Source of the DNA: Rhodosorus marinus
Taxonomy: Eukaryota; Rhodophyta; Stylonematophyceae; Stylonematales; Stylonemataceae
Assembly (NCBI GenBank): GCA_029953675.1
Contig: JAMWBK010000002.1
Span: 1,860,001-1,924,000, forward strand
Reading direction: 5' to 3'
DNA: 64,000 bases
Shown piece after piece: positions 24,672 through 35,661 of the stretch. The stretch's first letter is position 1; every line of letters begins with the position of its first letter. A model generated the notes under the pieces. That model ran no database searches, was not told the DNA's origin, and saw nothing but the letters and a program-made list of their open reading frames with translations. The translations under genes were made by a program, and so were the position numbers.

Positions 24672-25626
24672 TCAGGATCTCGTCGGGGGCTGTATATAAC
24701 TGTGGTCACGTATTTACCACGCCATCGGCGCGTTATCCCCAGCACTGTAATGTTTTCGTCCTCAAAATGCCTCGTCGCAGTGTTCAGATGTCCTACACAT
24801 ACATGGCTTGGAATGTCGAGTTGTCCGCCTCCCCGCTCTTTGTTCAAAATTGGATCTCTATATAGCTCAGGTAGCTCAGGGATCTCAGACATGCGCAGCT
24901 CGTCTGTGTTGGGTACGGAATCATCGTATGTTTCAAGTGGGGAGAGCGGCTCCGCAGCCATTGGAGCCTCGTTGGGATCAAAAGCCGATTTTTGCTCTGC
25001 AACCTCTACCACGTTGTTCAGATTACCATGCTCGTCCCTCTCCGTGGGCTGCTCTCTATGCGGCCTCCACTCTCCGTCGACAATATATTTGTACTGGAAC
25101 TTTCCCACCTGAGAAAACAACAGTAAAGTTAACGGAGCTCGCTCTGGTAGAGGGAGGCTCACCTTCGAAGATTAAGATTCGGCTTTCAAGCATGTCTTTG
25201 AGCTTACCGGAAGGAGAAGGACAGCAGTAAACTCGTTTCCAAATCGCGAGAGTGGCTGTTTCGTTTGCCATTGATCCCACGCTCCAGTAACGTATATTTG
25301 CTGGCCTCCAAGATTCCAAGAAAAGGTCGTTGGTACTGGCGAGTCGAGATCTACCACGAAAGAAGAGGAAAACCGAACAAGAAAACAAAAGCAAAGATTC
25401 AGTACCCATCAGCTTGTCTCCATCCGATCCAAAAAGGGAAAAACTTTCAGTTAAACCTACCGACTTCCCCTCCAGCAACACCCAGATCCCCAAACCGACC
25501 TACCGATTCAGCCTCCTCCACGCCGATCTGCCCTCCAACAGCGCCCACCACACCTTCCCCCATCGATTCCGACATCGATAACGACGTCGGAACCGCAAAA
25601 CTTGGTCGTGATGATGAAGTCCCCAT
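24668..25626 (-). CDS. AMPK/SnRK1 beta subunit
   Basis: Three exons (25626-25461, 25350-25208, 25108-24668; introns 110 and 99 nt) give 249 residues. After a Ser/Gly-rich N-terminus comes a CBM48 glycogen/starch-binding domain (Thr-Phe-Ser-Trp, then Val-Thr-Gly-Ala-Trp-Asp-Gln-Trp, then Phe-Gln-Tyr-Lys-Tyr-Ile-Val-Asp-Gly). An acidic linker leads to the C-terminal ASC domain that binds the alpha and gamma subunits, with its hallmark ending Arg-Gly-Lys-Tyr-Val-Thr-Thr-Val-Ile-Tyr. AMPK/SnRK1 senses cellular energy status, and the beta subunit scaffolds the heterotrimer and tethers it to glucan. Length is near the usual 230-290. No N-myristoylation Gly-x3-Ser context is certain, although Met-Gly-Thr-Ser-Ser-Ser at the start could be tested. 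Confidence 0.93.
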
Positions 25627-27025
25627 CCAAAGTTACTCCCCATCCACTACTTCATATATATATATGTATATATATATATTCTAATTACAAACCCATCCTC
25701 CCCACCCCACCCCCACCACCCCCTCCCCAAGCCCTCCCTACCTTAACCAATATCCTTCATTATTTACTCTTCACAGAATTACATATCTCCAATCTCCACC
25801 CAATGTCAAACTCACAACATTTCAGAATCTCTCCCACTGCTTCTCTCACAAGGAACTCGTCCCCTCCACCATCATCACAATCTAACCATCACCGTCCCAC
25901 CCTCCCCTGCCCAACCAACAAAAGAAACCATCCAATCTGACGCATCCTTCCCATCGCTCCAAATACTAACAACATGATGTCAACTAACCCCTTATACGAA
26001 TTCGATCAATTTTCTACTAAACTCCTTACCCTTTACATAAGTTTTATATTCGATTTTAATTGTATTAATAAAACTTTTAGAGGCTGTTTCGTACGGGCTA
26101 AATTGGGGATATTCCCAAATGGAAGAATGCGGGTGAAGTGGGGGGGCTGGTTGGAGTGGATTGTCAAGGTCGATGGAGGTGAGGAAGTTCGGGAAAGGGT
26201 CTGTATGAATTGGGAGGGAGTCGGGAAAGATTATTGATGGTTTGGGGGTTAAGATTCGTAACTTTGAGAACTAGTTGTTTCCCTCCCCCACTCCCCCCTT
26301 TTGTATTCTCCATGTGATCTTGGGTTGTTTTCACAACGGCCGTGGACTGGTTTTGGAAGAATGAGCGACTGAAAATGATTGAGCTGATCATTTCCAGTTC
26401 TCTCCCTCTCTAGTCACACTGAGCCCACTCTGTTTGATTTTTTTGAAAAGAAATCCTGCCATTCGGGTAGATTGACCCTTCCAAGCTCATTGCTTCACTC
26501 TGTACGGGCAGCGGTGATTGAAGCGGAGCCGCTTGTACGCTTTCAGAACATGTGAAAAAGCACTTCAGCGTCTTGTCGGAGACCTATCTAGTTCCGGTAG
26601 GAAATATGCTGATCAAGTGCTCATGTATGAGGCCTGGCTTGAGGAATCCCTTACGTCGAAAGGCTTTGTTTAGCCGTCAAGTTCGCTTGAACCTGCAGGA
26701 GCTCAAAGCACCATGCTGGGAAATAGAAAGGCCGAGTGTAGTCAATGATATGCTGTTCTTGCCCGCTGTTTTAGTGTTCCTCTGATACTCCTTAACGCGG
26801 AGCCCGCTCGTGGGCGGAGGAAGTAGTTGCTGGAAGTTGTAGCCAATTCATGTAGAAATTGGGTACAAGGGCGAGAACCGTTTTCGAAAGTCGTGATGTA
26901 CTGAAGAATTTTGCAACATAGGAGCATAAAGATATGGCGGTGGTCAAGTTCCAAAAATGCGCTTGTTCCTCTCGAGGCCCAATTCGCTAGTTCCGTTCTT
27001 GGAGCGTGCATTAAAGACAGTATTT
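25627..27025. other. Intergenic with a TA microsatellite
   Basis: No supported gene. A (TA)n run, interrupted once, spans about 25653-25679, followed by C-rich DNA to about 25930. The part near 26740-27020 is the 3' flank of the guanylate-kinase gene. Frames here show no domain. Confidence 0.45.
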
Positions 27026-28921
27026 TCAAACCATAACTGGCTGCACAATAGTTTTGAGCTTCTCATAGGCGCTTTCCAAACTGTCGTTCACGATCGTGTA
27101 GTCGAAGGTCTCAGTAGTTGCTGCAAAGGTCATTTCCTTCAGGGCATCGGCAAGCCTCGTATTGAGGATCTCCTCGTCCTCAGTCCCTCTCTCGCGGAGA
27201 CGCCGCTCCAGGGTGTCCATATCAGGCGGTGCTACCCAGATATACAAAGCATCCGCAATTTGTTTCTCGCTCATCATTCGCACTCCTTGAATGTCAAGAT
27301 CCAGAACGCATGTACGACCCGAACCCACAATCTGAAGAGCAGAGAGCAGATCTCATCGTCAGAATTACTGGCCAGGTACGGGAACATCAACCTATGATAT
27401 TACCTTTTCCAGGGAATCTTCTGTTGTTCCGTACAAGTTGCCGTGAACCTCAGCCCATTCCAGGAACTCCCCGCGATCAACCTTATCCTTAAACTCTTCC
27501 CTCCTCACAAAGTTATAGTCAACACCGTCCACTTCCGAGCTTCGCGGAGCACGTGTCGTCGTGCTCACAGAGAAGCCCAATGTTTCAGGATTCTCTTTCA
27601 AAAGCCTCCTAATCATAGTGGATTTTCCAACTCCAGAACATCCACTGATGATAACGAGGTTTCCTCTCGCAACTGCTGACGCGTTCTGAACAGGAAACAG
27701 GAACAAGTTAGACCCAATCGAAAATGCCGTCTGAAGCGCATGAAAACCGTTGTGACCGAACATCTGTTGGAACTTACTGCTTCATCAGCTTTCCTCTTTT
27801 CTGCCATGGACTGAGCCGTAGCTATCATCGTTGAAAGAGTCCCTCGCGGTTTTACTTTTGTCTGCTTCAGATCTGAAACCAATTCTTGTGCACTTTGTCC
27901 AAACAAAGGGACTCTGAAGCTCAAGAATCCAACAGCGGCAGTAAGAACTTCAGGTTTTGGAAGTGAAAACAGTTGAAACCCTATGAAAAGCGGAACTATA
28001 TAGTGAGAAGTAACGAGAATTGGCACGCCCGTGATGCTTCCATTTCCATACCGTCATTGTGTAGTATCAAGAGGACCACAAAAGGGACGACCGGAAGCAG
28101 AAATCTTCCGATGTTTATAGTAATGCCGGATCCTACTCTATCAGTAGCGCGTTGAAGGAATGCCAGGTACCCGACGCCACAGACTGACCCGATTCCAAAA
28201 GTCAAGCCGAGAAATGGACTTGCGAAAATGCCCACAGCGGCTGCTCCAGCAGCACCGGTGAACTATTTGAAAAGCGTTTGCGATTGGTAAGTGAAGTGGA
28301 AGCAGTTGGACTAGGTGTATCAGCTTTTGAAAAGAAGAGTGCAGCTCTTACAGCTGCTTGTCTGAGCAACTTAGCTTTCAGAGCCGCGTATTCTTCAAGG
28401 AACTGCTCTCTTTTGGCAGGGTCAACCTGTGGGATCACAGGGTACCCATCATTCACGTCGTTCACTAGGTAAGCATCTTGCTTCTCTACCACTGTCGCCG
28501 TGGCAGAGCGAACGTCCGCGACATCATACCACCTGCGCTTCTAAGCAGACAGGAAAACGAGCACTCTCCAGTGAAAAAGAAGGTCACGATGTCATGGAAC
28601 AAAACCCTAATCACACACCTGTTTGGACAAATTTCTCGGTCTGGCGTAAAGACTTCCCCCAACAGACTTCAACTCGATCACATCAACGACCGCTGAAGTC
28701 TTATCCTCCCTCAGCTGGACATTATCCACCAAACCCACGGACTCCTGCCCAGGCCACTTCCCAGGTGTAATAACAATCTGTCCTTCCGAAGGAACAAAAA
28801 ACCCACGTCCATCGATCACCTTTGTCTTATCCTTACTCTCACCACAACAAACTACCCCCTTCCTCCTCCTGCCCCCAACTCTAAATCCACTGCCACACAC
28901 AAAGCCAATCCTTCTATCCAT
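27026..28921 (-). CDS. Membrane-domain/guanylate kinase fusion, probably plastid-targeted
   Basis: Six exons (28921-28619, 28540-28352, 28262-28052, 27980-27778, 27685-27404, 27331-27026) keep one frame of 497 residues through five canonical introns (78, 89, 71, 92, 72 nt). Residues 1-40 are basic and low in acid, like a transit peptide. Residues 165-265 hold about four hydrophobic segments (for example Gly-Ile-Phe-Ala-Ser-Pro-Phe-Leu-Gly-Leu; Leu-Leu-Pro-Val-Val-Pro-Phe-Val-Val-Leu), laid out like the ATP-synthase-protein-I/CGL160 family (tentative). Residues 303-497 are a complete guanylate kinase: P-loop Gly-Cys-Ser-Gly-Val-Gly-Lys-Ser-Thr (317-325), Ser-Thr-Thr-Thr-Arg-Ala-Pro-Arg, Asp-Leu-Asp-Ile-Gln-Gly-Val. 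GMP + ATP gives GDP + ADP. An alternative is two genes, with the kinase starting at an ATG (27763) inside intron 4. Confidence 0.8.
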
Positions 28922-30565
28922 CCTCCTCCTCTCTCCGCCCTCCCACCCCCCAAAAAGCAAAGATCGATGTCAGTACTACTTCATCCTCCCACTTCACCGA
29001 TCACCGCCCTCTCCACACGTCCTCCCCAGCATATTCACAGCTCAGTTTCCCTGACCTTCAGAAGGACACTTCGCCGAAAAAAAACAGACCAGTTTCCCTT
29101 GCCTTTTAAGAAGACGATGACGAAGACGACCGACGCCTCCCCTGAAAAAGCCGCGCTCTCAACTCTCAACTAACTCAGAAGACCTTTATGCCAAACTTGC
29201 ACTGCTACTCATCGCCGGTCCGGTTCATAATCACGACCAATCTCGTCACTCAAAGATTGGAAATGAAAACGGCACCTTATTCGGCAACCGCGTAGGATCT
29301 GCCGACTCCTGCTCCTTCCAGCTGCCGTCGCCGGGTAGTGAAAGTACTCTTTATGTCCATCGGTCTGGTGGAGGAGGCTCAAACAGCTTTGAGAATGAAG
29401 TGGCTCCAGTCTTATTAGTTGGAACCAGGCACCATGGCGGAGAGAACCCTCGGCGGGACGCGTGTACCAAGCATTGTTGTCTATTTCGAAATACTGTCGT
29501 TGTACTAATGAGAGCGCTCCACATACATCGATTGTTCTGCTTCAAGAGGGTGCAATCGGTTTCCAGAATGAAGTGGCTCTGGTCTACCTGGTAGGAACAA
29601 GGCTTTCGGTTTTGCTTAAGGGATGAGCCGCTTGCTGACTCTTCCCGTCTTCCTAATTGATTTGAAGAAGAAGGGTTGCGCTAAGTCGAGTCAGACCGTC
29701 GAAATTTGGTTTCCCCCTTGAGCAAGCGAATCATGATCCACATTATCGAGTTGATGGTGTACGTCTGGATCTTGAGCGTCATAGGCATGTGCTTAGTTGA
29801 TGTTATTAGCTCGGGTAGGCAAGAATTTAAAACTCGTCGAGTGGATGGTTTCACATTAAGCCAAGAATGCCAACCGATAACCGGACCGCAAGCGGACATG
29901 AAGCGCGGGTTCTGGTCTGTATGATAGTGGTTGCGTGATGGAGCTAAAACATCTCTGACAGGCTATATGGATTGGATCTCCTGCTCATGTCAATTGACAT
30001 GACTTGATAAGAAGAGTCTGCGGAAGCAATCCGATCCAGGCCCCCAACCCATCGTCCTATTCAGTCCATTGCGACCACGAGGACGTTTTGTATGCAATCA
30101 GCGATGTCGATCATGGCAGTGGATAACTGATAATCGTCGCGGCCAGAGTATGATCTCATCGCACACTTCCTTGTCAGACTGGTCCACCCCCAAAGGGAAG
30201 AATTGGGCACATTCGTTCCGGTTTATTAAAGCTACTTGCTCGAATGTTACCTACCCTTTCCTGATGGCATTCTCAACGCGTAGACGTGAAGGAAAGCTCC
30301 AGACGCTGAAGGCGCCAGTTCGGCCACCAAGGGCGGATCACCGCTGAACTCTCGGTCAAGGGTTTTCGTGGTGGTCGCAAGCCTGAATCACGCCAAAACA
30401 GACCGTGCGAAATAACATAGAAAAAAAAACATCCACTGCGGCGAACTGGCAAGGCGTTTTGTATATCATAGTCTAGAACCCAACTGAGTCTCCACGACTT
30501 GACCACCAAGGCTGAGTCAGCTCTACCGTAGGGTCATAAAAACAGGTTCAAACTTGCGCAGGTTT
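28922..30565. other. Intergenic, no supported gene
   Basis: About 1.6 kb between two minus-strand genes. A roughly 40-bp block beginning AGAATGAAGTGGCTC occurs twice with divergence (about 29391 and 29564). Short frames on both strands lack domains. Confidence 0.45.
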
Positions 30566-31960
30566 TCAGTCGCTGAAGACTGCTGCACTTCCAAGCTCCT
30601 GTCCTTCGAGTCCGTTCTCTATGACGTCCTTGAAAAAGTCTTCCAAAGTATCGTTACCGTACTCGGGTCCAACCATATCCTGAACCGCGTAGTATTTTCC
30701 AATCCTTGCAAACTCCGCTGCATCCTTTGCGCCGGGCAGTAGCTTGCTGACGAAGTCCAGAACGGAAATGCCGACGTCCATAACACTGTGCAGCCAACGA
30801 AGAGAGAATGAAGAGGGAAGAGGCGAACGACCTGAACAGGTGATTTCCAAAGCTGGGAGCATCTCTGGATAATAAAAGGAACGACACAGAACTTACCCAA
30901 TGGGTGCCTTCGAAAACTTGGGCTCTCTATCTAAGAGTCTGAAGAGAATTTCAGCCTGTTCCTTTGGGGTGACAGGTTTCCCAGGACCGCCAACGGGAAG
31001 AATTTGGTTGCGCTTTGAAGGATCAGAACAGCAGTTTGCGATGAAGTCTGCAAGATCCCGTTCGCTTATTGCATTGCATTTGCTCAGCTCCCCGTCCCCG
31101 AACATGATATAAGCACTCCCATCCTTAACACGTTTCACCTGGCCTGTTGACAGTTGAACAGATCGCTATGTTCAGCCGACCGGGACCTCGACCTGCAGAA
31201 TATTTTCTCTTCCCCTTACTCACCAGCAAGCGACTTGAAGAACGCAGTAGGTCTAACAATCGAATAGCTGAAGGATTCATCCTTTTCAGCAAGCTCCTGG
31301 AGTTTAGCTTCAAACTTCAGCTTCGCCCGCTGAAACTCCAGAAGAGGCTTCTCCACACATATCGCAGAGAGGAGAATAAAATGACGAGCGCCTCCAGTGT
31401 ACCCTTCCTCAAGACAATTCAAAGTAGCATGATAGTCGATCTTGTTGGAATCCTCAATTCCTCCGCTCCGAGATGCCAGGCACGATACCATAACAGTAGA
31501 TTTGGCGTTGGATTCGACATCAAAGGCGTTCGCCACGCTCGTCCGGTCTGAAACGTTTCCCGTAATGACCTATGACGAGGTTAGGGTCAGACTTTTAGCG
31601 CTCAGGGTCATCCAAAAAAAGACGGATGGATGCAGCTCTAACCTGCACAGCCGCAGGGAAATCCTTTCTCACGTCATCCACACTGTTTTTGCCTTTTACA
31701 CCAGATTTTTCCCTCGTAAACGCACTGACCTGATATCCCCGATTTGCAAACTCAGTCGTAACATATCTCCCAATGTATCCAGTAGCGCCGAACACCACAA
31801 CCCGAACATCCTCTGGTGAAGTCGAAGAATCATAAATGCCTTCATCAACCCGATCCATTCGCGGCCCAACCACACGACGTCTTCTCCCTCGCTCACACAC
31901 TCCTTTCCCAGCCTTCAACTCACCCAACCCAATACCACCACCAACACCAATGAAAGCCAT
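30566..31960 (-). CDS. DVR: 3,8-divinyl chlorophyllide a 8-vinyl reductase
   Basis: Four exons (31960-31643, 31569-31224, 31143-30897, 30785-30566; introns 73, 80, 111 nt) give 376 residues. The first ~45 residues are basic and Gly-rich, as for a plastid transit peptide. An NAD(P)-binding Rossmann motif follows: [11 protein letters not shown] (54-64). Blocks diagnostic of DVR are [12 protein letters not shown], Met-Phe-Gly-Asp-Gly-Glu-Leu, Pro-Val-Gly-Gly-Pro-Gly-Lys and [10 protein letters not shown]. The enzyme reduces the 8-vinyl group to ethyl in chlorophyll synthesis. Length is close to that of other DVR proteins. This gene is the clearest sign of a chlorophyll-making host. Confidence 0.95.
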
Positions 31961-34900
31961 CGCTCTAACCTTCCAAACAAATCCTCAAACTTCTTCCTCT
32001 GCAGTGAAAATGCTGAATCCAACAAAAAAAACACCTGAAAAGGTCACGCCAATTGCAAAAACGTCAAATCCTGACGCCAACCCTCCCTTCGATAAGGGCT
32101 TAGCGCATCCCACCATCCCCACAAGAGCAAAAGCAAAGCTCGCGGATCGACCCTCACCGCGCGAGCTCACATTCAATCACGTTTGGACCATAATGATTAG
32201 ATCAATCAATAAACCAGTTTTACTATTTTAGCTTAAGTAGTCTATGCTGAGATCAATAACAATTGATCTCAGCATAGACTAGCGCGCACAGAGACAACAG
32301 TCCCTGTGCGCATTTTAGAGAGGATTGGCACTTGATTATGAAAGATTCTGGAGAATGGGTTTAGCTTTAGAAATATCTTTATTTAAAGCACCTAGTTTCT
32401 AATTAAGAAACTCTTATTTCGAATTTCATGATAAAAATGAGTACTAGGCCTTAAGTTGGGGAGAATTAGATCTTGTCTGAGTGTTCGGGTCTTCTAAGAG
32501 TTTTTTGGAAGAGGTGGGAGCTGCTAGATGTCTTCATCGCGTGCGCATCGAAGTGGGTGGGGGCTTTTGGTCGGTGTGGGGACGGTATGCGTCTGGGGGT
32601 TTCAAAAATGCGCATGCTGAATTGAAGATCCATCTGGATTCTGACCTACTCACACAGAACGGATAGAGCAAGTGCCTGTGCTATGGCGTCCTCTCTGCCG
32701 CGCGTAGGATGACGCGGGGGATGTTCGAAGACGGCAATTTGCGATCTGACACTCTTCTGCTCGTTATCCCAGTTGGGACGGAATGGATCATGTCAAGATA
32801 AGAAGCTCAAAGGTCGCCGGGTAAGCCCCGGTGGCCCGGTGGGCTAGCGCGACGTCGAAGTGGTCGGGGGGAAGAGCACAAGCGATTGACGGCTTTGGCG
32901 ATCAACAATTTGAAAATCGTGCCCGGAGCCTGGGAACCAGAAACCAACGGAAAGCAAAAAAATGCGATCCACGATCTTCGCATGCACCTTAACTTGAATC
33001 CACGGATCAGGTATCCGGGGCCGTAAGATCTGGACAATTCTCTCCCTATCGGAACTCATCCTATCACAATTTCCCCACAAGACTTACGCAACGATCTTTT
33101 CCACTCACGACTACCACGATGGCTTCCACAAATCATCATCATCATGATAGAATCACACATGCTTCCATCCCAAACCGTGGGACATCTGGCATTGATTGAA
33201 GCCCGAAAACGAAACAATTGTCACGTATCCATATCCTACTCTACCCCTGATACCCACCCTCCTCCCTTCCAATCCTTTATTGAATCACCTCACATCTCAT
33301 ATCTTATGAATAACACTTGACCCAGCCTTTGCAGACCAAGAAATCAACCCACTCCAAACCCAACCACCCCGACTTGCCATTGCCAGCAAAGGGGTTGGAC
33401 AAGCCAGGATAAAAAATCATATCTTCGAAATCATGCAAACTCAGGACATTTATGACTAGCCCAACCTAAACCCACAAGACCCCTCGGAAACTAATGTCTA
33501 AATCCGAACACACAAAAAAAACAAACTATGCACCTTCACAGAGACGAAACAAAGTAACTCCAAAACAAAAGAAAACCTTACAATGGTATCCGCTAATACA
33601 CCAAAAACTTCGTCTACCGTCCGTTCCCGCCTTCCTCAACAAGATGATCCTAAACTCCACCACCCATGCTGGATGATGGCAAGCCACTCCACTATTCGTT
33701 CAGCTAAAAATTTGTAACATGACTCAAAATGCAGGAGGACCCGGGGGGGGGAGGCGAAGCGAGCGGTGGGTGAGTGAAAGAACAGAAAAATGGCTTCAAA
33801 AAAAATTTGTAAAAGGGGGTAAAATCACCCACAACGGCAAAATCCAACTTTGAACCAAAGGGGGCCATCACAGGATTCAAAACCAATTAGGAAACTAGAC
33901 AGATCTTGATTGGTTTTTGTGCAACTGACCCTTTTTTTATTGGTTAACTACAAACGGACAACTGATTTTCTTCCACTAACATCGGTGAGGAGTAGAGCCC
34001 GCCCATGCGAAAAAAAAAGTATCATGGAAGAAAAAACAAAACCGTGCATGGGAGCTCTTGCGCAGCCGACGAAAGTTTTTCCTTTCAAGGTAGTCCTAAA
34101 ACGCTACACGAGCTTTCCTAACCCCTAAGATTTCAGGGACGAATCCACACCAAGACATCCAAAATACGGCTAAACTTGTTTTATATTCAATAACTCGGAA
34201 CTTTCCGCACTTGATTCACCCCGCCTATTCTTGTGGCCTGGAAGAATCAACATAGAATCCTAAGCAAGAATATTTTGTTTTTCACTATTTTGGAACAACG
34301 TTTACGCATGTGAATGGCTGACAAACCCGATTTGATTTTATGCTATTTTATTTACAAATTACACGATCTAGTCACTTGTGGAACACATTCAAATCTTAGA
34401 TCATTGTTATTGGATAATTTCGGCGCTCAATACTCAATCAAAGGGTTTGATAAGGACCAACAAGAAGCCAGAATTTCCAAGAATGATGTTGGCATTTTTT
34501 CTTCGTTCATATAAAAGTTTTTGCATGAACCAATTCTAGAGAAAAGGAAAGGGGGGGGGGGTTGGGAAACACGCGACATTCCATGCCCTTCCCAATTTGC
34601 ATTATCCAATCAGAACATTGCAATTCTGAATTTCTCCATGGGGCGGATTTTTCCTTTTCCCCCCTTGAAGAAGTTGAACCACACTCTAGTGGTGATATCA
34701 TGAAGGGGTGGAAATGAAATCCTTCCAGCCAAGCAACTTGGATTTTTAGAAATAATATGAGCATGTTTTCTTCAACAGAAATAACACACCTGCATGAGGT
34801 TTCGCTTGCATTCCTGACAGCAATTGAGGGGGGTATATTTTAAGCTTCTGCAAGCTTGATGACTGGGGTGGAAAATCGGGTTGAGGGGTCTGTGGGCTAA

Positions 34901-35124
34901 GAATCCCGCTCATGCCATTCCGAGACATTTCCCACAATGGCAGTGCACAATGGCAGTGGACTTGGAGAGTATATAGTGGCAAGCATGAGAAGGTGATGAG
35001 GGGCGAATGTTTGGGGTACCGCCACAGAACGCGTTAACTTTGCTGGGTAGGAGGACGTAGCACCTAGTTGTACAGCGAGTGTATATTTTTGTTGTGGGTA
35101 GGCGTTTTTGGGAAATCTGGAGCG
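31961..35124. other. Gene-poor region
   Basis: Over 3 kb without a supported gene. It contains a twin hairpin at 32238-32311 (separate entry), a (CAT)n-like run near 33136, and homopolymer G tracts at about 33747 and 34552. Frames such as 31836-32231 and 34897-35346 lack domains and sit on both strands. The last few hundred bases are the upstream region of the BSD2-like gene. Confidence 0.45.
32238..32311. repeat. Two adjacent perfect hairpins, both with an AACA loop
   Basis: The first is a perfect 20-bp stem (32238-32257 pairing with 32262-32281) closed by AACA. Two bases on, a second stem pairs GCGCACAG (32284-32291) with CTGTGCGC (32304-32311), then one mismatch, then GAC with GTC, again closed by AACA (32296-32299). 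No gene overlaps them. Confidence 0.9.
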
Positions 35125-35661
35125 ATGGCATTTGTAAGTTCGTTTTTGGGTCAGAGTACGAGCGCGTGGCGTAGCCATAACGACACCATGTGCTCGTGTA
35201 CAATGGCAACGGAGCCCTACCAGTTTGGCGATGAGCGATTGACGACCAAAAGGCAGGCCCTGGAGGATGCTTTCAAAGTCACGATGGTGCCCGATGCACA
35301 CAAAGGAAAGGTATGGTTGGAAGGAAACGCTCATATTCTTTGACAAAACGTTCGTGCTGACATATACCCTTCTTTGATCTTCGCTTTGCTTCTTCAGACG
35401 GGCACCTGCACGTGTATATTTTGCTCAGGGTCTGGAAAGAGAAAGTGCAGCTGGTGCAAAGGGCATGGTGTCAGACAAGAGCTTAAGGATCTTTCATGGG
35501 ACCAGATGAATCAGATGATGAATGATATCAAGTCCGGAAAGAAAAGTCCAAGTTCGTTAGAGACTGAACCGGTTGAGTGCCCCGCGTGCAAAGGAACAAC
35601 CATGCTTAAGTGTGGCTACTGCCAGGGAGCAGGGACCGGCAGCTATGGATTCGCGCACTGA
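35125..35661 (+). CDS. BSD2-like DnaJ-type zinc-finger protein, probably plastid
   Basis: Two exons (35125-35310 and 35398-35661; intron 87 nt, phase 0) give 149 residues. The second exon carries four CxxC-type pairs in the DnaJ zinc-finger arrangement: Cys-Ile-Phe-Cys-Ser-Gly-Ser-Gly, Cys-Ser-Trp-Cys-Lys-Gly-His-Gly, Cys-Pro-Ala-Cys-Lys-Gly and Cys-Gly-Tyr-Cys-Gln-Gly-Ala-Gly. There is no J domain, as in BSD2, the chloroplast chaperone for Rubisco large-subunit assembly. The N-terminus is Ser/Thr-rich and could be a transit peptide. Other members of this zinc-finger group act in thylakoid assembly or as disulfide chaperones, so the exact client is uncertain. Confidence 0.85.

Noticed and set aside
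31836-32231. A 131-codon plus-strand Pro/Thr/Lys-rich frame overlapping the DVR start
   Set aside because: It overlaps the DVR first exon antisense, has low-complexity composition and no ATG context or domain.
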